Below, piece by piece: positions 37,004 through 47,199 of a DNA stretch of 64,000 nucleotides. This DNA comes from Flavobacterium oncorhynchi (GTDB lineage Bacteria > Bacteroidota > Bacteroidia > Flavobacteriales > Flavobacteriaceae). The position numbers and the translations under genes were made by a program. The stretch covers positions 1 through 64,000 of the forward strand of contig NZ_MUHA01000010.1 of assembly GCF_002217355.1 (NCBI RefSeq), in the 5' to 3' direction. Each line of letters starts with the position of its first letter. Within the stretch, counting starts at the first letter, position 1. Under the pieces are notes generated by a model that ran no database searches, was not told where the DNA came from, and worked only from the letters and a program-made list of their open reading frames with translations.

Positions 37004-38272
37004 TTATTTTTTCAAAAGCTCCATTCCAACAGCACATTTCAAGCAAGCTTTTTTATTACAATACTCATTCTTAAGCTCCAATAAAGTCTGAGTTTCGAAC
37101 GCATTTATTGATTTGACACCAAAAGAAGTAAACTTTTCTATTATTGAGTTCTTTTCTGGAGCGACTTCATTCATAAAATTAATTAAGTCTTCGGAAATAG
37201 ATTCTCCAATAGTTGTTGAATATGCGAACTGAATTGGAATAATAGTATTAATGATTACTAAATCAAGGAATGACTTTGATAGTGTTTTTTCTTTCTTTGG
37301 ACTTTCTTTATCGAACTGAAAATGTCCTTTCCAGTAAAAACTAGTAGAAACGCTCAGGGTATCGTAAACACTTTTAACTGATTTCAATCTAATGATCTTT
37401 GAAAATAAGTTCTGCTGTTTATGGTATAGCATAGCCAACTGCGAAAGTCTAATTGTTGGGAAATTGTCTGGTCTATGCTTAAAAAATTGAAGAGGATCGA
37501 TGTAAGATCTTTCTAATTGGTATTTATGTAAGAGATAAAAATATCTAAATTTTAAATCTTTAAAATACTCATCTTCTTTTTCATCATTTAATAAATTGGC
37601 TGTTCCAAAAAATAGTGATTCTAAATTTTCTACATCGAAACTTTCTTTTCTAATAATTGAAAAAGGAATTGATTTAGCTATTTGTAAGAAAGAAGAACCA
37701 TTTGTATTTAAGCCAAAATTCTTAGCTAATAGACAGAACAAAACAGCTTCCCAATCTTGATTGAATTCTTCCAACAACTTATAAACAAGCTCTGATTTGC
37801 GTTCTAATCGCTCAAAAAACAGTCTTTCCTGCCAATTTTTAAAAACAAACTCATCAATTTCAATTATTTGATTTTCGCAAGAAATCCAAGTTTTAGTAGA
37901 AAGCAAGTTTTGATAATTTACAAGTACTTCTGCTTTCACATAATCTTTAAGGACTAAAACTGGTATTTCAATATTGTTTTTTCTAAAAATCGCACTATCA
38001 TTCTCCCAAACTACGTGCAGAATAACATTTTCATAAGCTGAATCATTCTCATGATTATGTAAATACCAGTCTGATGATTTTAGATGAATTTCAACGTTTC
38101 CTGCCCATTTTTGATCTCCAATTTTAATATGAGCATTAAAAAAATCAGGCCCAGAACGTTTCAAATAGTCGCCAGTTTTAATAATCGTAACTAACTCACC
38201 TTGAACTGTTTTTAAATTCAAAGTATCAAACTTCTTGAATTTCCAGAGATAATGAAGAAAGTCTTCTTTCAT
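37004..38272 (-). CDS. DUF2851 family protein
   Basis: A 422-residue soluble protein of the DUF2851 family, recognised from the N-terminal MKEDFLHYLWKFKKFDTLNLKT and the core GDQKWAGNVEIHLKSSDWYLHNH. The C-terminus has the cysteine cluster NEYCNKKACLKCAVGMELL (Cys at three closely spaced positions), which could bind metal. The acidic/histidine-rich core suggests a nuclease-like or metal-dependent fold to me, but no function is established. The next gene upstream on the strand is the DEDDh exonuclease, 74 bases away, so co-expression is plausible. Confidence 0.8.
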   Translation of the reverse strand: MKEDFLHYLWKFKKFDTLNLKTVQGELVTIIKTGDYLKRSGPDFFNAHIKIGDQKWAGNVEIHLKSSDWYLHNHENDSAYENVILHVVWENDSAIFRKNNIEIPVLVLKDYVKAEVLVNYQNLLSTKTWISCENQIIEIDEFVFKNWQERLFFERLERKSELVYKLLEEFNQDWEAVLFCLLAKNFGLNTNGSSFLQIAKSIPFSIIRKESFDVENLESLFFGTANLLNDEKEDEYFKDLKFRYFYLLHKYQLERSYIDPLQFFKHRPDNFPTIRLSQLAMLYHKQQNLFSKIIRLKSVKSVYDTLSVSTSFYWKGHFQFDKESPKKEKTLSKSFLDLVIINTIIPIQFAYSTTIGESISEDLINFMNEVAPEKNSIIEKFTSFGVKSINAFETQTLLELKNEYCNKKACLKCAVGMELLKK

Positions 38273-38346
38273 TTTTAGGTTTTTAATTGAAATAAAAACT
38301 AAAAATAAACATTTTTACTATTATTCTTACAAATTTAAAAAGTATT

Positions 38347-38829
38347 TTATCGAAGCATATACAGTTTTGCACAAGCACGCGCATCTGACAGTGCCTCATG
38401 ATGATTAAGTTGTATTTTCATTTCTCTGCAGCAATCGCTCAGTTTTGTAGGCTTTAAACCTTTTGCTTTATAAATCTTAACAGTACATTCCCACTTAGAA
38501 GCGATATTTAAATCTTCATAATTTAACCCACAAAGTAACATTGACTTCACCAAAACATTGCGATCAAAACTTTCGTTGTGAGCCACAACTACTCTATTTT
38601 TTAATCTTTTTTCGATCTCTGGATAAACCTGTAAAAATGATTTTGAATTAACCGTATCTTTTGGATAAATACCGTGTACTCGAATCGTAAATGGATTATA
38701 CTCATTATTTGGCGGTTTTATTAAAGTAACAAATTCATCTACAATAATTCCATTTTCGACAGTAACAATTCCCACAGAACATGGATGATAACCCGTTGCT
38801 GTTTCAAAATCAATTGCAGTAAAGTTCAT
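38347..38829 (-). CDS. DEDDh 3'-5' exonuclease (DnaQ/epsilon-like)
   Basis: A 160-residue DEDDh exonuclease. Exo I is FTAIDFETATG (Asp7, Glu9), Exo II lies around VVAHNESFDRNVL, and Exo III is HEALSDARACAKL with the general-base histidine and metal-binding aspartate. Similar stand-alone DnaQ-fold proteins trim DNA or RNA 3' ends; it lacks polymerase, UvrC-like or BRCT fusions. I start at the ATG at 38829. Ten upstream in-frame codons to 38859 would run into the terminator hairpin of the preceding gene, so they are unlikely to be coding. Confidence 0.87.
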   Translation of the reverse strand: MNFTAIDFETATGYHPCSVGIVTVENGIIVDEFVTLIKPPNNEYNPFTIRVHGIYPKDTVNSKSFLQVYPEIEKRLKNRVVVAHNESFDRNVLVKSMLLCGLNYEDLNIASKWECTVKIYKAKGLKPTKLSDCCREMKIQLNHHEALSDARACAKLYMLR

Positions 38830-38850
38830 TTTAAAAATTTTATAGGATAA

Positions 38851-38892
38851 AAAAACCATAAATCTATCGTTAATAAATAGATTTATGGTTTT
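38851..38892 (-). terminator. Terminator of the cystathionine beta-synthase gene
   Basis: Arms AAAACCATAAATCTAT (38852-38867) and ATAGATTTATGGTTTT (38877-38892), perfect over 16 bp. It is 20 bases past the stop, with a T run on the minus strand. Confidence 0.85.
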
Positions 38893-38911
38893 ATAAAAGT
38901 ATTAATTTGTT

Positions 38912-40273
38912 CTATTTAATAGATCCAATAATATCATATTTAGTGATGATGTGATGATTTCCATTTCCTAAATCAATCAAAACAGCATCATTTTCTTTTG
39001 TAAAAAGTTTAGAAACTTCTTCGATTGGAGTTCCTAATTTTACAATTGGAAATGGTTTTCCCATTACATCTTTAATTGGTTTCTCAGCAACATTTTTATC
39101 TGCAACATAACTTCTAAATAAATCAGTTTCGTCAACAGAACCTACAAAACCATTTATATCAACTACTGGAATCTGTGAAATTTTATACTTACGCATACGC
39201 TCAATAGCATGAGAAACTAATTCTTCTGTACGAACAACGATCAATTCTTTATCGATATGATCTTTAATAACATCCTCAGCTTTGGTAACATTTTCTTCTA
39301 AGAATCCGCGCTCACGCATCCAGTCATCATTAAACATTTTACCTACATAACGGCTTCCTGAATCATGAAACAGGACAACTACGACATCATCTGGTTTAAA
39401 ATGTTCTTTTAACTGCAGCAAGCCTTTTATGCAGGCTCCAGCTGAATTTCCAACAAAAATCGCTTCTTCTAATGCAATTTTTCTGGTATAAACTGCTGCA
39501 TCTTTATCGGTCACTTTTGTAAATCCATCTATCAATGAAAAATCAACATTTTTAGGTAAAATATCTTCTCCAATTCCTTCTGTTATATAAGAGTAAATTT
39601 CGTTCTCATCAAAAATTCCAGTTTCGTGGTATTTTTTAAAAACAGAACCATAAGTATCAATTCCCCAAATTTTAATATTTGGATTTTGCTCTTTTAAATA
39701 TTTTCCTACTCCAGAAATTGTTCCGCCTGTTCCAACTCCCACAACAAAATGAGTAATTTTACCTTCGGTTTGCTTCCAAATTTCAGGCCCGGTCTGCTCA
39801 TAATGTGCTAATGAATTTGATAAATTATCGTATTGATTTACATACCAAGAATTTGGTGTTTCTTCGGCTAAACGTTTTGAAACTGAATAGTAGGAACGAG
39901 GATCTGTAGGCTCAACGTCTGTAGGACAAACTACAACTTTTGCACCAACAGCACGAAGAATATCCATTTTTTCTTTAGACTGTTTGTCTGATATTACACA
40001 GATTAATTTATATCCTTTAATGATTGCAACAAGTGCTAATCCCATTCCTGTATTACCAGAAGTACCTTCAATAATAGTTCCGCCTGGTTTTAATCGTCCA
40101 TCTGCCTCTGCATCTTCAATCATTTTTACAGCCATTCTGTCTTTTACAGAATTTCCTGGATTAAAGGTCTCGACTTTTGCCAATACTAATGCATCAATTT
40201 CAGCAACAATCTTGTTGAGTTTTACTAATGGTGTATTACCAATTGTTTCTAAAATATTTTTTGAAAAGTCCAT
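38912..40273 (-). CDS. Cystathionine beta-synthase / cysteine synthase with CBS-domain pair
   Basis: A 453-residue PLP enzyme. The catalytic lysine is Lys44 in PGNSVKDRMA, the substrate loop is EGTSGNTGMGLA, and the PLP-phosphate glycine loop is GVGTGGTISGVGKYL. A C-terminal pair of CBS domains (residues about 335-450, VSHAIERMRKYKISQIPVVD and a second copy) probably senses an adenosyl ligand. The heme-binding N-terminus of animal CBS is absent. It makes cystathionine from serine and homocysteine, or cysteine from O-acetylserine; sequence alone does not decide. It is terminated by a strong hairpin. Confidence 0.9.
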   Translation of the reverse strand: MDFSKNILETIGNTPLVKLNKIVAEIDALVLAKVETFNPGNSVKDRMAVKMIEDAEADGRLKPGGTIIEGTSGNTGMGLALVAIIKGYKLICVISDKQSKEKMDILRAVGAKVVVCPTDVEPTDPRSYYSVSKRLAEETPNSWYVNQYDNLSNSLAHYEQTGPEIWKQTEGKITHFVVGVGTGGTISGVGKYLKEQNPNIKIWGIDTYGSVFKKYHETGIFDENEIYSYITEGIGEDILPKNVDFSLIDGFTKVTDKDAAVYTRKIALEEAIFVGNSAGACIKGLLQLKEHFKPDDVVVVLFHDSGSRYVGKMFNDDWMRERGFLEENVTKAEDVIKDHIDKELIVVRTEELVSHAIERMRKYKISQIPVVDINGFVGSVDETDLFRSYVADKNVAEKPIKDVMGKPFPIVKLGTPIEEVSKLFTKENDAVLIDLGNGNHHIITKYDIIGSIK

Positions 40274-40320
40274 TTTGTTTAAGTTTTAATATGTGGTATT
40301 TTAAAATAAATTTTATTGTT

Positions 40321-42288
40321 TTATTGGAAGAAATTCCAAACTAAGCCAAATCGCAGTACAAAATCACGATAAGGATTGTTAGGTGCCGAATAATAATCGC
40401 TTTTTGCAAAAAGAGCATTTATATGTTCTGCTTTTAGATAAAAACGTGTCTGACGAATTCTTGCATTTATAAAAAGATCAAAAAGTGGATAATTTCCAAT
40501 CTCTTTATTATTTTGAACAAAAAACTCTCCAACAACCGGATTATATCCATTACCATAATATTTTGTAAAATAATTAAAGACAACACCTGCTTGTGCAAAT
40601 AATGCTTTCTTAAAAAAGTGATTTGAATAATAGAATGTGTTTCTTGTTACAAAATCTGGTACATTTAAAATTAAATCAGATTGATCTACTTTCTGATACA
40701 GAAGAGTATTATCTAATGCAAATTTCCCAAATTTAAATTCTTTGCTTGCTTTTATTTCTAAATAATTAATAGCATTTCCGTACTGCTCCGGTCTTACAAT
40801 TTGTGTTTGTGCTAATACTTGAGCCGGAGTTGAAACATCTTTAAAATACAAATGATCGTTTAAAACTGTATACTGAACTTCGGCATTTAGCCAAGGTGTA
40901 TACACGCTGGCTCCAAGCGTATTAATTTTTTCGTTTTTAAAATCATTCGACCAGTTGTATTGTACATAACTGCTTTGATATAAATTGTAATTATTGTTTG
41001 GCAGTTTATTTACGTTTCTATACTTAAAATCGAACTGGATTTTCTCATTTAAGTTATATCGTAATTTTGCATCAAGATCAGAAAGTGACTGGTTAGTGAT
41101 GGATCTTGTATATAAAAAACGACCATTCCATTTATTCTTTTGATATTCATATTGTCCACCTACATTATTGATCTGTAGAAACAAATTATCTGGAACCACT
41201 CCTCCTGATTTATCAACTAAAATTCGATCGTATTTGTAATTTGATCTGTAATCATCTACAAAAAAATTAAACTTCCCTAATAGAGAATTTTCATAAGCCA
41301 ATCCAACTTTATTGTACAATCTTTCAAAATGAGTTTGATCATTTATGCCACTTGTGGTATATGAAGCACCAAAACGCTGCACTTGCTGTCCGTCAACAGT
41401 CGAAAGAACTGTAGGCTGATTGTATTCGAAAAATTTATTTTCGAAGTTAAACTGATGATTTATATACAAATTATTATTTCCGTTTTTTGGATTCACTCTG
41501 AAAGCGTGGTCAAAAAATAATCTTTTTCCTTTCAAAAAAGATTTTGCATCTGTCAAGTAAACTTGTAATCGCTGACGGTTTTTAAAATCTGGATTGTCAC
41601 TTTCAAAATCCTCTGGTGTGGTAATACCTCCATTTTCTTCGTTTGAATTATCTTGAAAAGTAAAGTGTGCATTTAAAGCATATCTTCTATCTGTTGTTGC
41701 ATAACTTGTAGTAAATCTAAAATTTCCTGAACTTACCAACTGATTTATATAATCTCCCTCTGAACGTAATCCTCTATAAGCAATAGAAAAATTAAGGTTT
41801 TTTGAAGTATTTAAAGTAATAAACGAGTCTACATTTTGTCCTTTATTAATTGTGGTATTAAAAAACAACTCTGTTAAAGGCGTCGCTGCAGAATAATATC
41901 TAATATCATCTGCTTGCAAATAATTATAGTGCATTGCCGAAAAGCCAATCTCTGGGTAAGGAGAAAAACTCGTTAAACTGTATTGTAAAACATTTAAAGG
42001 CTGCCCAATATTTGAGAACTCCAACAGTCCAAAAAGATCTTTTCGCAAATGGTTTTGTTTGTATGCACTTTTTATTGTCAATGATGTATCTACATAAGTA
42101 GTATCATGCTCTAGGGTAATAATCTGATATTGATCTATTTTAGCAATTTTCGCCTTCTTCTTTTTAACTGTGTCTGTTATACTTGAATATTTTGAATTCA
42201 TATCTAAACTACTTTTTGAAGTAGTCTTTTCTTGAGAAAACAATAAGGTTGGTATAATTAATAGATATAGAAAAATGAATATTCTCAT
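40321..42288 (-). CDS. Putative porin (Porin_10-like outer-membrane beta-barrel)
   Basis: A 655-residue outer-membrane protein with a signal peptide (IFIFLYLLIIPTLLFSQ). The N-terminal periplasmic part includes KKKKAKIAKIDQYQIITLEHDTTYVDTSLTIKSAYKQN, and the remainder is long and aromatic-rich with alternating strands and a terminal aromatic (VWNFFQ), typical of a barrel. The KIDQYQIIT/DTT...DTSLTI start resembles the Bacteroidota putative porin family (PF14121) as I know it. No pore residues can be read. It lies 48 bases downstream of the cystathionine beta-synthase start, with no functional link evident. It is separated from susD by a terminator. Confidence 0.8.
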   Translation of the reverse strand: MRIFIFLYLLIIPTLLFSQEKTTSKSSLDMNSKYSSITDTVKKKKAKIAKIDQYQIITLEHDTTYVDTSLTIKSAYKQNHLRKDLFGLLEFSNIGQPLNVLQYSLTSFSPYPEIGFSAMHYNYLQADDIRYYSAATPLTELFFNTTINKGQNVDSFITLNTSKNLNFSIAYRGLRSEGDYINQLVSSGNFRFTTSYATTDRRYALNAHFTFQDNSNEENGGITTPEDFESDNPDFKNRQRLQVYLTDAKSFLKGKRLFFDHAFRVNPKNGNNNLYINHQFNFENKFFEYNQPTVLSTVDGQQVQRFGASYTTSGINDQTHFERLYNKVGLAYENSLLGKFNFFVDDYRSNYKYDRILVDKSGGVVPDNLFLQINNVGGQYEYQKNKWNGRFLYTRSITNQSLSDLDAKLRYNLNEKIQFDFKYRNVNKLPNNNYNLYQSSYVQYNWSNDFKNEKINTLGASVYTPWLNAEVQYTVLNDHLYFKDVSTPAQVLAQTQIVRPEQYGNAINYLEIKASKEFKFGKFALDNTLLYQKVDQSDLILNVPDFVTRNTFYYSNHFFKKALFAQAGVVFNYFTKYYGNGYNPVVGEFFVQNNKEIGNYPLFDLFINARIRQTRFYLKAEHINALFAKSDYYSAPNNPYRDFVLRFGLVWNFFQ

Positions 42289-42410
42289 TTGATAATGTTA
42301 TATAAAATTATTTCGGCAAAATTTGTCGAGCAAAGGTAAAAGATAAAAACGTATAAACGAAAAAAAACAAAATGTTAGTATACCCGCATTTTTATAACCG
42401 TTTCTAAAAT

Positions 42411-42444
42411 GAAAACCCCGTTTACAAACGTAAACGGGGTTTTC
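42411..42444. terminator. Strong bidirectional terminator after susD
   Basis: Perfect 15-bp arms GAAAACCCCGTTTAC (42411-42425) and GTAAACGGGGTTTTC (42430-42444) with a 4-base loop. It ends the susCD transcript and insulates the porin gene. Confidence 0.9.
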
Positions 42445-42568
42445 AAGAAAATCAAAATATTTATTGTTTCTGTAAAATAAGCTTAATGTGGACGATTACT
42501 TTAATTCTCTACTAGTTTTTAAATCTTTCAAAAATTAAAAATCCTCATTAAAATAAAATTACATTTTT

Positions 42569-44044
42569 TTATAATTCATTTTGTTTAAGTAATGGATTAG
42601 CATTGATCTCTGCTCTAGGGATCAACCATTGCCATCTTTTGTCTGTTGCAGGAACGTTGATTACGTTGTTTGTGATCGTTGAATTATGATTAGCACCTGA
42701 TCTATCAAGAGGAGAATTTGTTCTCTTTAAGTCATAAAATCTAAAACCTTCACCCCATAATTCAATTCTTCTTTGAAACCAAATTTCATCTACTAAAGCT
42801 TGTCCTGTTTTTGTAGACAAAGTATATCCAGTATCTCTAGTTTTTACTAAATTAAATAATACAGTAGCTGCATCAGCTTGTCCTAATCTTGCTTTTGCTT
42901 CTGCTTCGATAAGATACATTTCGGCAACACGCATATAAGGAATATCACATCTAGCGTCACCAGTACTTACCGCTAAGAATTTTTGACTTGTATAAGGAAA
43001 TTTATTAAAAGCTGATGAAAGATTTAATGAAGCATGTGCCCCTGTTTTGTCAAACAACTTTGAACGTACGTCAGTTGTTGGGATTAAGTTGTAAAGCTTA
43101 CTGTTAATAGCCTTAGGACAAACACGGATAACTGTTGAATTAAAATTTCTAGACATGTAAGCCCCAAAATTACCAAAATAATCTGTTTGAACTTCGTTAA
43201 CATGACTTCCCCACATCCATTCTTTAGCGTTAAAGTCATTAAATCCTTTTACATATTCCTCAGCATTCATTAATGCTACACCCGTTTTAGCTTTAGCGGC
43301 ATAATCTGCAGCAATAGCCCAATTTCCTTGAGTTAATGCTACCCTAGCTTTCAAACCTTGTGCTACACTTAAACCTAAATGAGAGTTATTTGGTTTTGTA
43401 TAACCTACTAATAACGTATTTGCTTCATCTAAATCCTTATTGATTTGTGCGTAAACTTGTTCAACAGTTGCACGAGCCATAGGTTGATCACTAACAGTTA
43501 AAGCAAGAGGAACACCCATTTGTGAATTATCAACTCCGTTAACATATCTTTTACCAAATATCTGAACCAATTGATAATGAGAAAATGCTCTATAAAGCAA
43601 AGCTTGACCTTTTAGCACTTTTTTATCTGAGTCTGGACCTGTTGACGCATCAACTGCACCTAAAATAGTGTTAGCATTTCTAATTATTCTATAATAAGTA
43701 CGGTATGGAAATCTAACATCTTGGGCATTTTCATTTGCTACACCATTCCAGTTGTAAACTTGTAAAAACCAAGTGTTATTAGAAGTATAAACTAAATCAT
43801 CTCCAACGATATCCATCTGTTGCATCATTCCCCCTAGTCCATTCTCATTCTGATTACTTTCATATCTAATATACAATGATCTGTGTATACCATTTAAAAG
43901 CGTCATTAAATTTTCAGTGGTTTTAGTCGCCCCGTCGTAATCAACAAATTCTGTAGGCTTTTTATCTAAAAAATCTTCTGAACACGACGTCAGTGCTAAT
44001 AACGATATTGCAATAAATATCTGTTTTATATAATTTGATTTCAT
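42569..44044 (-). CDS. SusD/RagB-type nutrient-binding outer-membrane lipoprotein
   Basis: A 491-residue lipoprotein. The signal peptide ends in the lipobox LTSC (cysteine near residue 21) and is followed by acidic SEDFLD, matching the surface-export signal of Bacteroidota lipoproteins. The typical SusD end is present: DIPYMRVAEMYLIEAEAKARLG, then RRIELWGEGFRFYDLKR and RWQWLIPRAEINANPLL. It forms the lid of the SusCD complex and binds substrate. It starts 11 bases after susC. No sugar-cleaving enzyme or peptidase lies beside the pair, so the ligand (glycan, peptide or other) cannot be predicted. Confidence 0.93.
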   Translation of the reverse strand: MKSNYIKQIFIAISLLALTSCSEDFLDKKPTEFVDYDGATKTTENLMTLLNGIHRSLYIRYESNQNENGLGGMMQQMDIVGDDLVYTSNNTWFLQVYNWNGVANENAQDVRFPYRTYYRIIRNANTILGAVDASTGPDSDKKVLKGQALLYRAFSHYQLVQIFGKRYVNGVDNSQMGVPLALTVSDQPMARATVEQVYAQINKDLDEANTLLVGYTKPNNSHLGLSVAQGLKARVALTQGNWAIAADYAAKAKTGVALMNAEEYVKGFNDFNAKEWMWGSHVNEVQTDYFGNFGAYMSRNFNSTVIRVCPKAINSKLYNLIPTTDVRSKLFDKTGAHASLNLSSAFNKFPYTSQKFLAVSTGDARCDIPYMRVAEMYLIEAEAKARLGQADAATVLFNLVKTRDTGYTLSTKTGQALVDEIWFQRRIELWGEGFRFYDLKRTNSPLDRSGANHNSTITNNVINVPATDKRWQWLIPRAEINANPLLKQNEL

Positions 44045-44055
44045 AATATTATTTT

Positions 44056-47000
44056 TTAAAAGTTTAAGTTTAACCCTAATGTAATAGCTCTAGATGGCAT
44101 GTATCTATTTTGAGTTGTTCCATTAAAAGTTTGACTTGGATCCATTCCTTGACGTTTAGTGAATAATAGTAAATTTTCACCATTTACATACAAGGTAGCA
44201 TTGTCTACTCCTAATTTAGAGATTAATTCTGATGGCATTTTATAAGATAAGTTAACTTGTCTTAAAGATAAATAATCTGAACCTATCAACCATCTGTCAG
44301 AAGCAGCGCTTGACTGTGTATTTCTACTAACATCCATTCTTGGAACATCAGTGATATCACCCGGTTTTTGCCATCTGTTAAGAGCATCTACACTTAAAGC
44401 TGATCCATAGCTGCTTCCAGTATGCATAAGCGACGCATAATTAGTATCATACATCATTCCACCAATTTGATAAGCAAATAAAACTTCTAATCTTAAACCT
44501 TTATATTCAAAGTTAGTACCAAAACTTCCAAACAAATCAGGAATTGCTGAATCAGCATAATGATATAATGCTTTATTTGGATCTGTTGTTACATTTACTC
44601 CATTCACCACTCTTTGAGTAATATCCCCAGCTACAATTAAAGTTGGATCTGATACATACAGAGCATATCCATCTGTTGAATCTACACCATACCATTCTCT
44701 CAACCAGTAGTCATACATAGACTGTCCAACCATTAATTTCTTAGTTCCATTAATAATCTCCTTTTGTGGAAGCTTAGTAATTTCGTTATGGATTGTTGAT
44801 GCATTTACATTCAATCCCCAAGAAAAATCAGCTGTTTTTACAACAATCCCGTCTAAAGAAACTTCGAAACCTCTATTAAACATAGAGCCAATATTTTCGA
44901 TTCTGTTATCAAGTCCTGAAGATAAAGGATTTGGTACAGAAAAGATCAAATCATCTGTGCTTCTGTTATAATACTCAACACTACCTCTAAGTCTGTTTTT
45001 AAACAATCCAAATTCAACAGCAATATCTTTCTGAGTATTTTTTTCCCATTTTAAATTTACAGCTCCACTAGCGTTTGTAACAACTCCACCTTCACTTCCA
45101 TTATCATATCCTAAACTAAAAGTTGATTGACCTGCATAAAAACTTAAATCGTCATGGTTGATATGAGAATCGTTACCAACTTCTCCAAAAGAAGCTCTTA
45201 ATTTCAATTCATTAATCCAACTGCTATTTTCTAAGAAGCTTTCTTTTGTAAGTACCCAAGCACCACCAACTGACCAGAAATTACCCCAACGGTTATCTTT
45301 TGTAAATTTTGAAGAACCATCTCTTCTAAAAGACCCCGAAAGGATGTATTTATCTTTATAGTCATATCCAACTCTTGAAAGATAAGATTCTGTTCCGTAA
45401 TTTCTTGTATAAGAATTTAAGTCTGTTACCGTAGCATAATTAATAAACTCTACGTTATCTGGCGAAACCTGACCTGTTTTAGTCCCATTTAACCATTCTC
45501 TTTCGTAATCAAAACTTTCATGTCCTACTAAAACTGATATCGTGTGATCTCCAATTTTTTTATCATAGTTTAATAACTGATTGTAAGTAACACCAGTTAG
45601 AACTCTATTCTCTTTAGCCATTAACCCTGTTGGAGCACCATCACCAATTTCTGGATTATAAGAATACGTTCTGTTAAAATATGTTTTATCCAGCGCTGCA
45701 TTTGCAGTAAATTTAAAATCTTTCAAAAATTTGAACTCAACATATGTTCTTGCTGATAAAGCCGTCCCTTTTTGATTATCTGTATTGTTTAATGTTTCAT
45801 AAACAATATTTCTACCTGGTGCAGCACTAGCACCTCTACTAATTGAATAAATTTTATCCCCAGTAATTGGATCTAATAAAAAATCTCCATTTGGTTTATG
45901 ATCATAAACAGGGTAAATAGGCCCCATAAATCTAGTTGCTCTAAATGGATTATTAACAGAAGTTGAATTATCAACTCCGTTTACCGCCAAATTAGAATCT
46001 GTTGTAGTTCCTGATAAATTAATCCCAGTCTTTAACCAATCATTAAAAGTAGTATTAATATTTAAACGAGCAGAAATTCTCTCATAATCAGAATTTTGAA
46101 GATATCCTTCTTCATTAAGATATCCCAAAGAAGCAAAATAATTTGATTTATCAGATTTACCTTGATAAGAAAAATCAGCATTTTGTCTTGTTCCAGCTCT
46201 TTCTAATTCTCTAGTCCAATCTAAATCATTTGGATACAAAAGTTGAGCATTTGGATTTAATTTACCATCTGTTCCAACAACTTGTGCGTTTGGAACATTA
46301 AATGGGTTTGTAACCAACAGAGGTTGAACATTGGCAGATGCATATGTATTAGCAGCAGCTATTTGAGCTGGTGTTCCCATTGCACGGCTATTTCTAATAG
46401 CTTCCCACTCCAAAGGATAGTAATCAAAAGCACTAACTCTATCGTATTCTTTAATCAATCTTGAAGTCAATCCTTGACTTACATTTAGTGAAAACTTATC
46501 TTTTGAGGATTTACCAGTTTTTGTTGTAATAATAATTACACCATTAGCTGCTTTTGATCCATAAAGAGAAGTTGAAGATGCATCTTTTAAAACTGTTAAG
46601 CTTTCAATATCAGCAGAATTCAAAGTACTAATATCACCTGCAAACGGCACTCCGTCTACAACGTACAACGGTGTATTTGATCCGTTGATAGAACTAAAAC
46701 CACGTATTCTAATTGCTGGAGCAGCACCTGGTTGTCCAGACGCACTTTGAATTTGAACACCTGAAGTAGCTCCTTCAATTGTAGACAAAACGTTTGTTAC
46801 TGCTCTATTAGCAAAATCTTCTGCTTTGATCGAAGCAGCAGAACCTGTATAAGAACTTTTCTTTGCTTTTCCATAGGCAACAACAACAACCTCATCTAAA
46901 GCTTTCCCTGAATCTTTCATTTTAACATTTACTGTTGAAGAAGGACCTACAACAGCTGTAACCTGATCCATCCCAACATAAGAAAAAAGAAGTACATCAC

Positions 47001-47199
47001 CAGTTTTAGCTTTAATAGAGAAACCTCCATCAAAATCTGTTTGCGTACTAACTTTTGTTCCTTTAACAATAACATTAACCCCTGGAATAACTCCTGTATC
47101 ACCCGAAACGATACCTGTAACAGTCCTCTCTTGAGCATAAGAAAACTGAATAGAAAGCGCTATCAATAGCGAATAGATCCATTGTAATTTTAATTTCAT
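44056..47199 (-). CDS. SusC/RagA-type TonB-dependent transporter
   Basis: A 1047-residue outer-membrane transporter. A signal peptide (IYSLLIALSIQFSYAQ) precedes a carboxypeptidase-regulatory-like domain (residues about 23-100), the plug domain (VVVAYGKAKKSSYTG, then NVLSTIEGATSGVQIQSASG and DASSTSLYGSKAANGVIIITTK) and a 22-strand barrel ending in ITLGLNLNF. There is no N-terminal sigma-signalling domain, and no ECF sigma or FecR gene is nearby, so regulation is not of the FecIR kind. It is first in a two-gene operon with the susD-type gene. The pair imports a bulky solute with TonB energy; the substrate is unknown. Confidence 0.94.
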   Translation of the reverse strand: MKLKLQWIYSLLIALSIQFSYAQERTVTGIVSGDTGVIPGVNVIVKGTKVSTQTDFDGGFSIKAKTGDVLLFSYVGMDQVTAVVGPSSTVNVKMKDSGKALDEVVVVAYGKAKKSSYTGSAASIKAEDFANRAVTNVLSTIEGATSGVQIQSASGQPGAAPAIRIRGFSSINGSNTPLYVVDGVPFAGDISTLNSADIESLTVLKDASSTSLYGSKAANGVIIITTKTGKSSKDKFSLNVSQGLTSRLIKEYDRVSAFDYYPLEWEAIRNSRAMGTPAQIAAANTYASANVQPLLVTNPFNVPNAQVVGTDGKLNPNAQLLYPNDLDWTRELERAGTRQNADFSYQGKSDKSNYFASLGYLNEEGYLQNSDYERISARLNINTTFNDWLKTGINLSGTTTDSNLAVNGVDNSTSVNNPFRATRFMGPIYPVYDHKPNGDFLLDPITGDKIYSISRGASAAPGRNIVYETLNNTDNQKGTALSARTYVEFKFLKDFKFTANAALDKTYFNRTYSYNPEIGDGAPTGLMAKENRVLTGVTYNQLLNYDKKIGDHTISVLVGHESFDYEREWLNGTKTGQVSPDNVEFINYATVTDLNSYTRNYGTESYLSRVGYDYKDKYILSGSFRRDGSSKFTKDNRWGNFWSVGGAWVLTKESFLENSSWINELKLRASFGEVGNDSHINHDDLSFYAGQSTFSLGYDNGSEGGVVTNASGAVNLKWEKNTQKDIAVEFGLFKNRLRGSVEYYNRSTDDLIFSVPNPLSSGLDNRIENIGSMFNRGFEVSLDGIVVKTADFSWGLNVNASTIHNEITKLPQKEIINGTKKLMVGQSMYDYWLREWYGVDSTDGYALYVSDPTLIVAGDITQRVVNGVNVTTDPNKALYHYADSAIPDLFGSFGTNFEYKGLRLEVLFAYQIGGMMYDTNYASLMHTGSSYGSALSVDALNRWQKPGDITDVPRMDVSRNTQSSAASDRWLIGSDYLSLRQVNLSYKMPSELISKLGVDNATLYVNGENLLLFTKRQGMDPSQTFNGTTQNRYMPSRAITLGLNLNF

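Noticed and set aside
38830..38859. Ten extra N-terminal codons of the DEDDh exonuclease
   Set aside because: They fall in the terminator hairpin of the upstream cystathionine beta-synthase gene, and the family begins at MNFTAIDFET.
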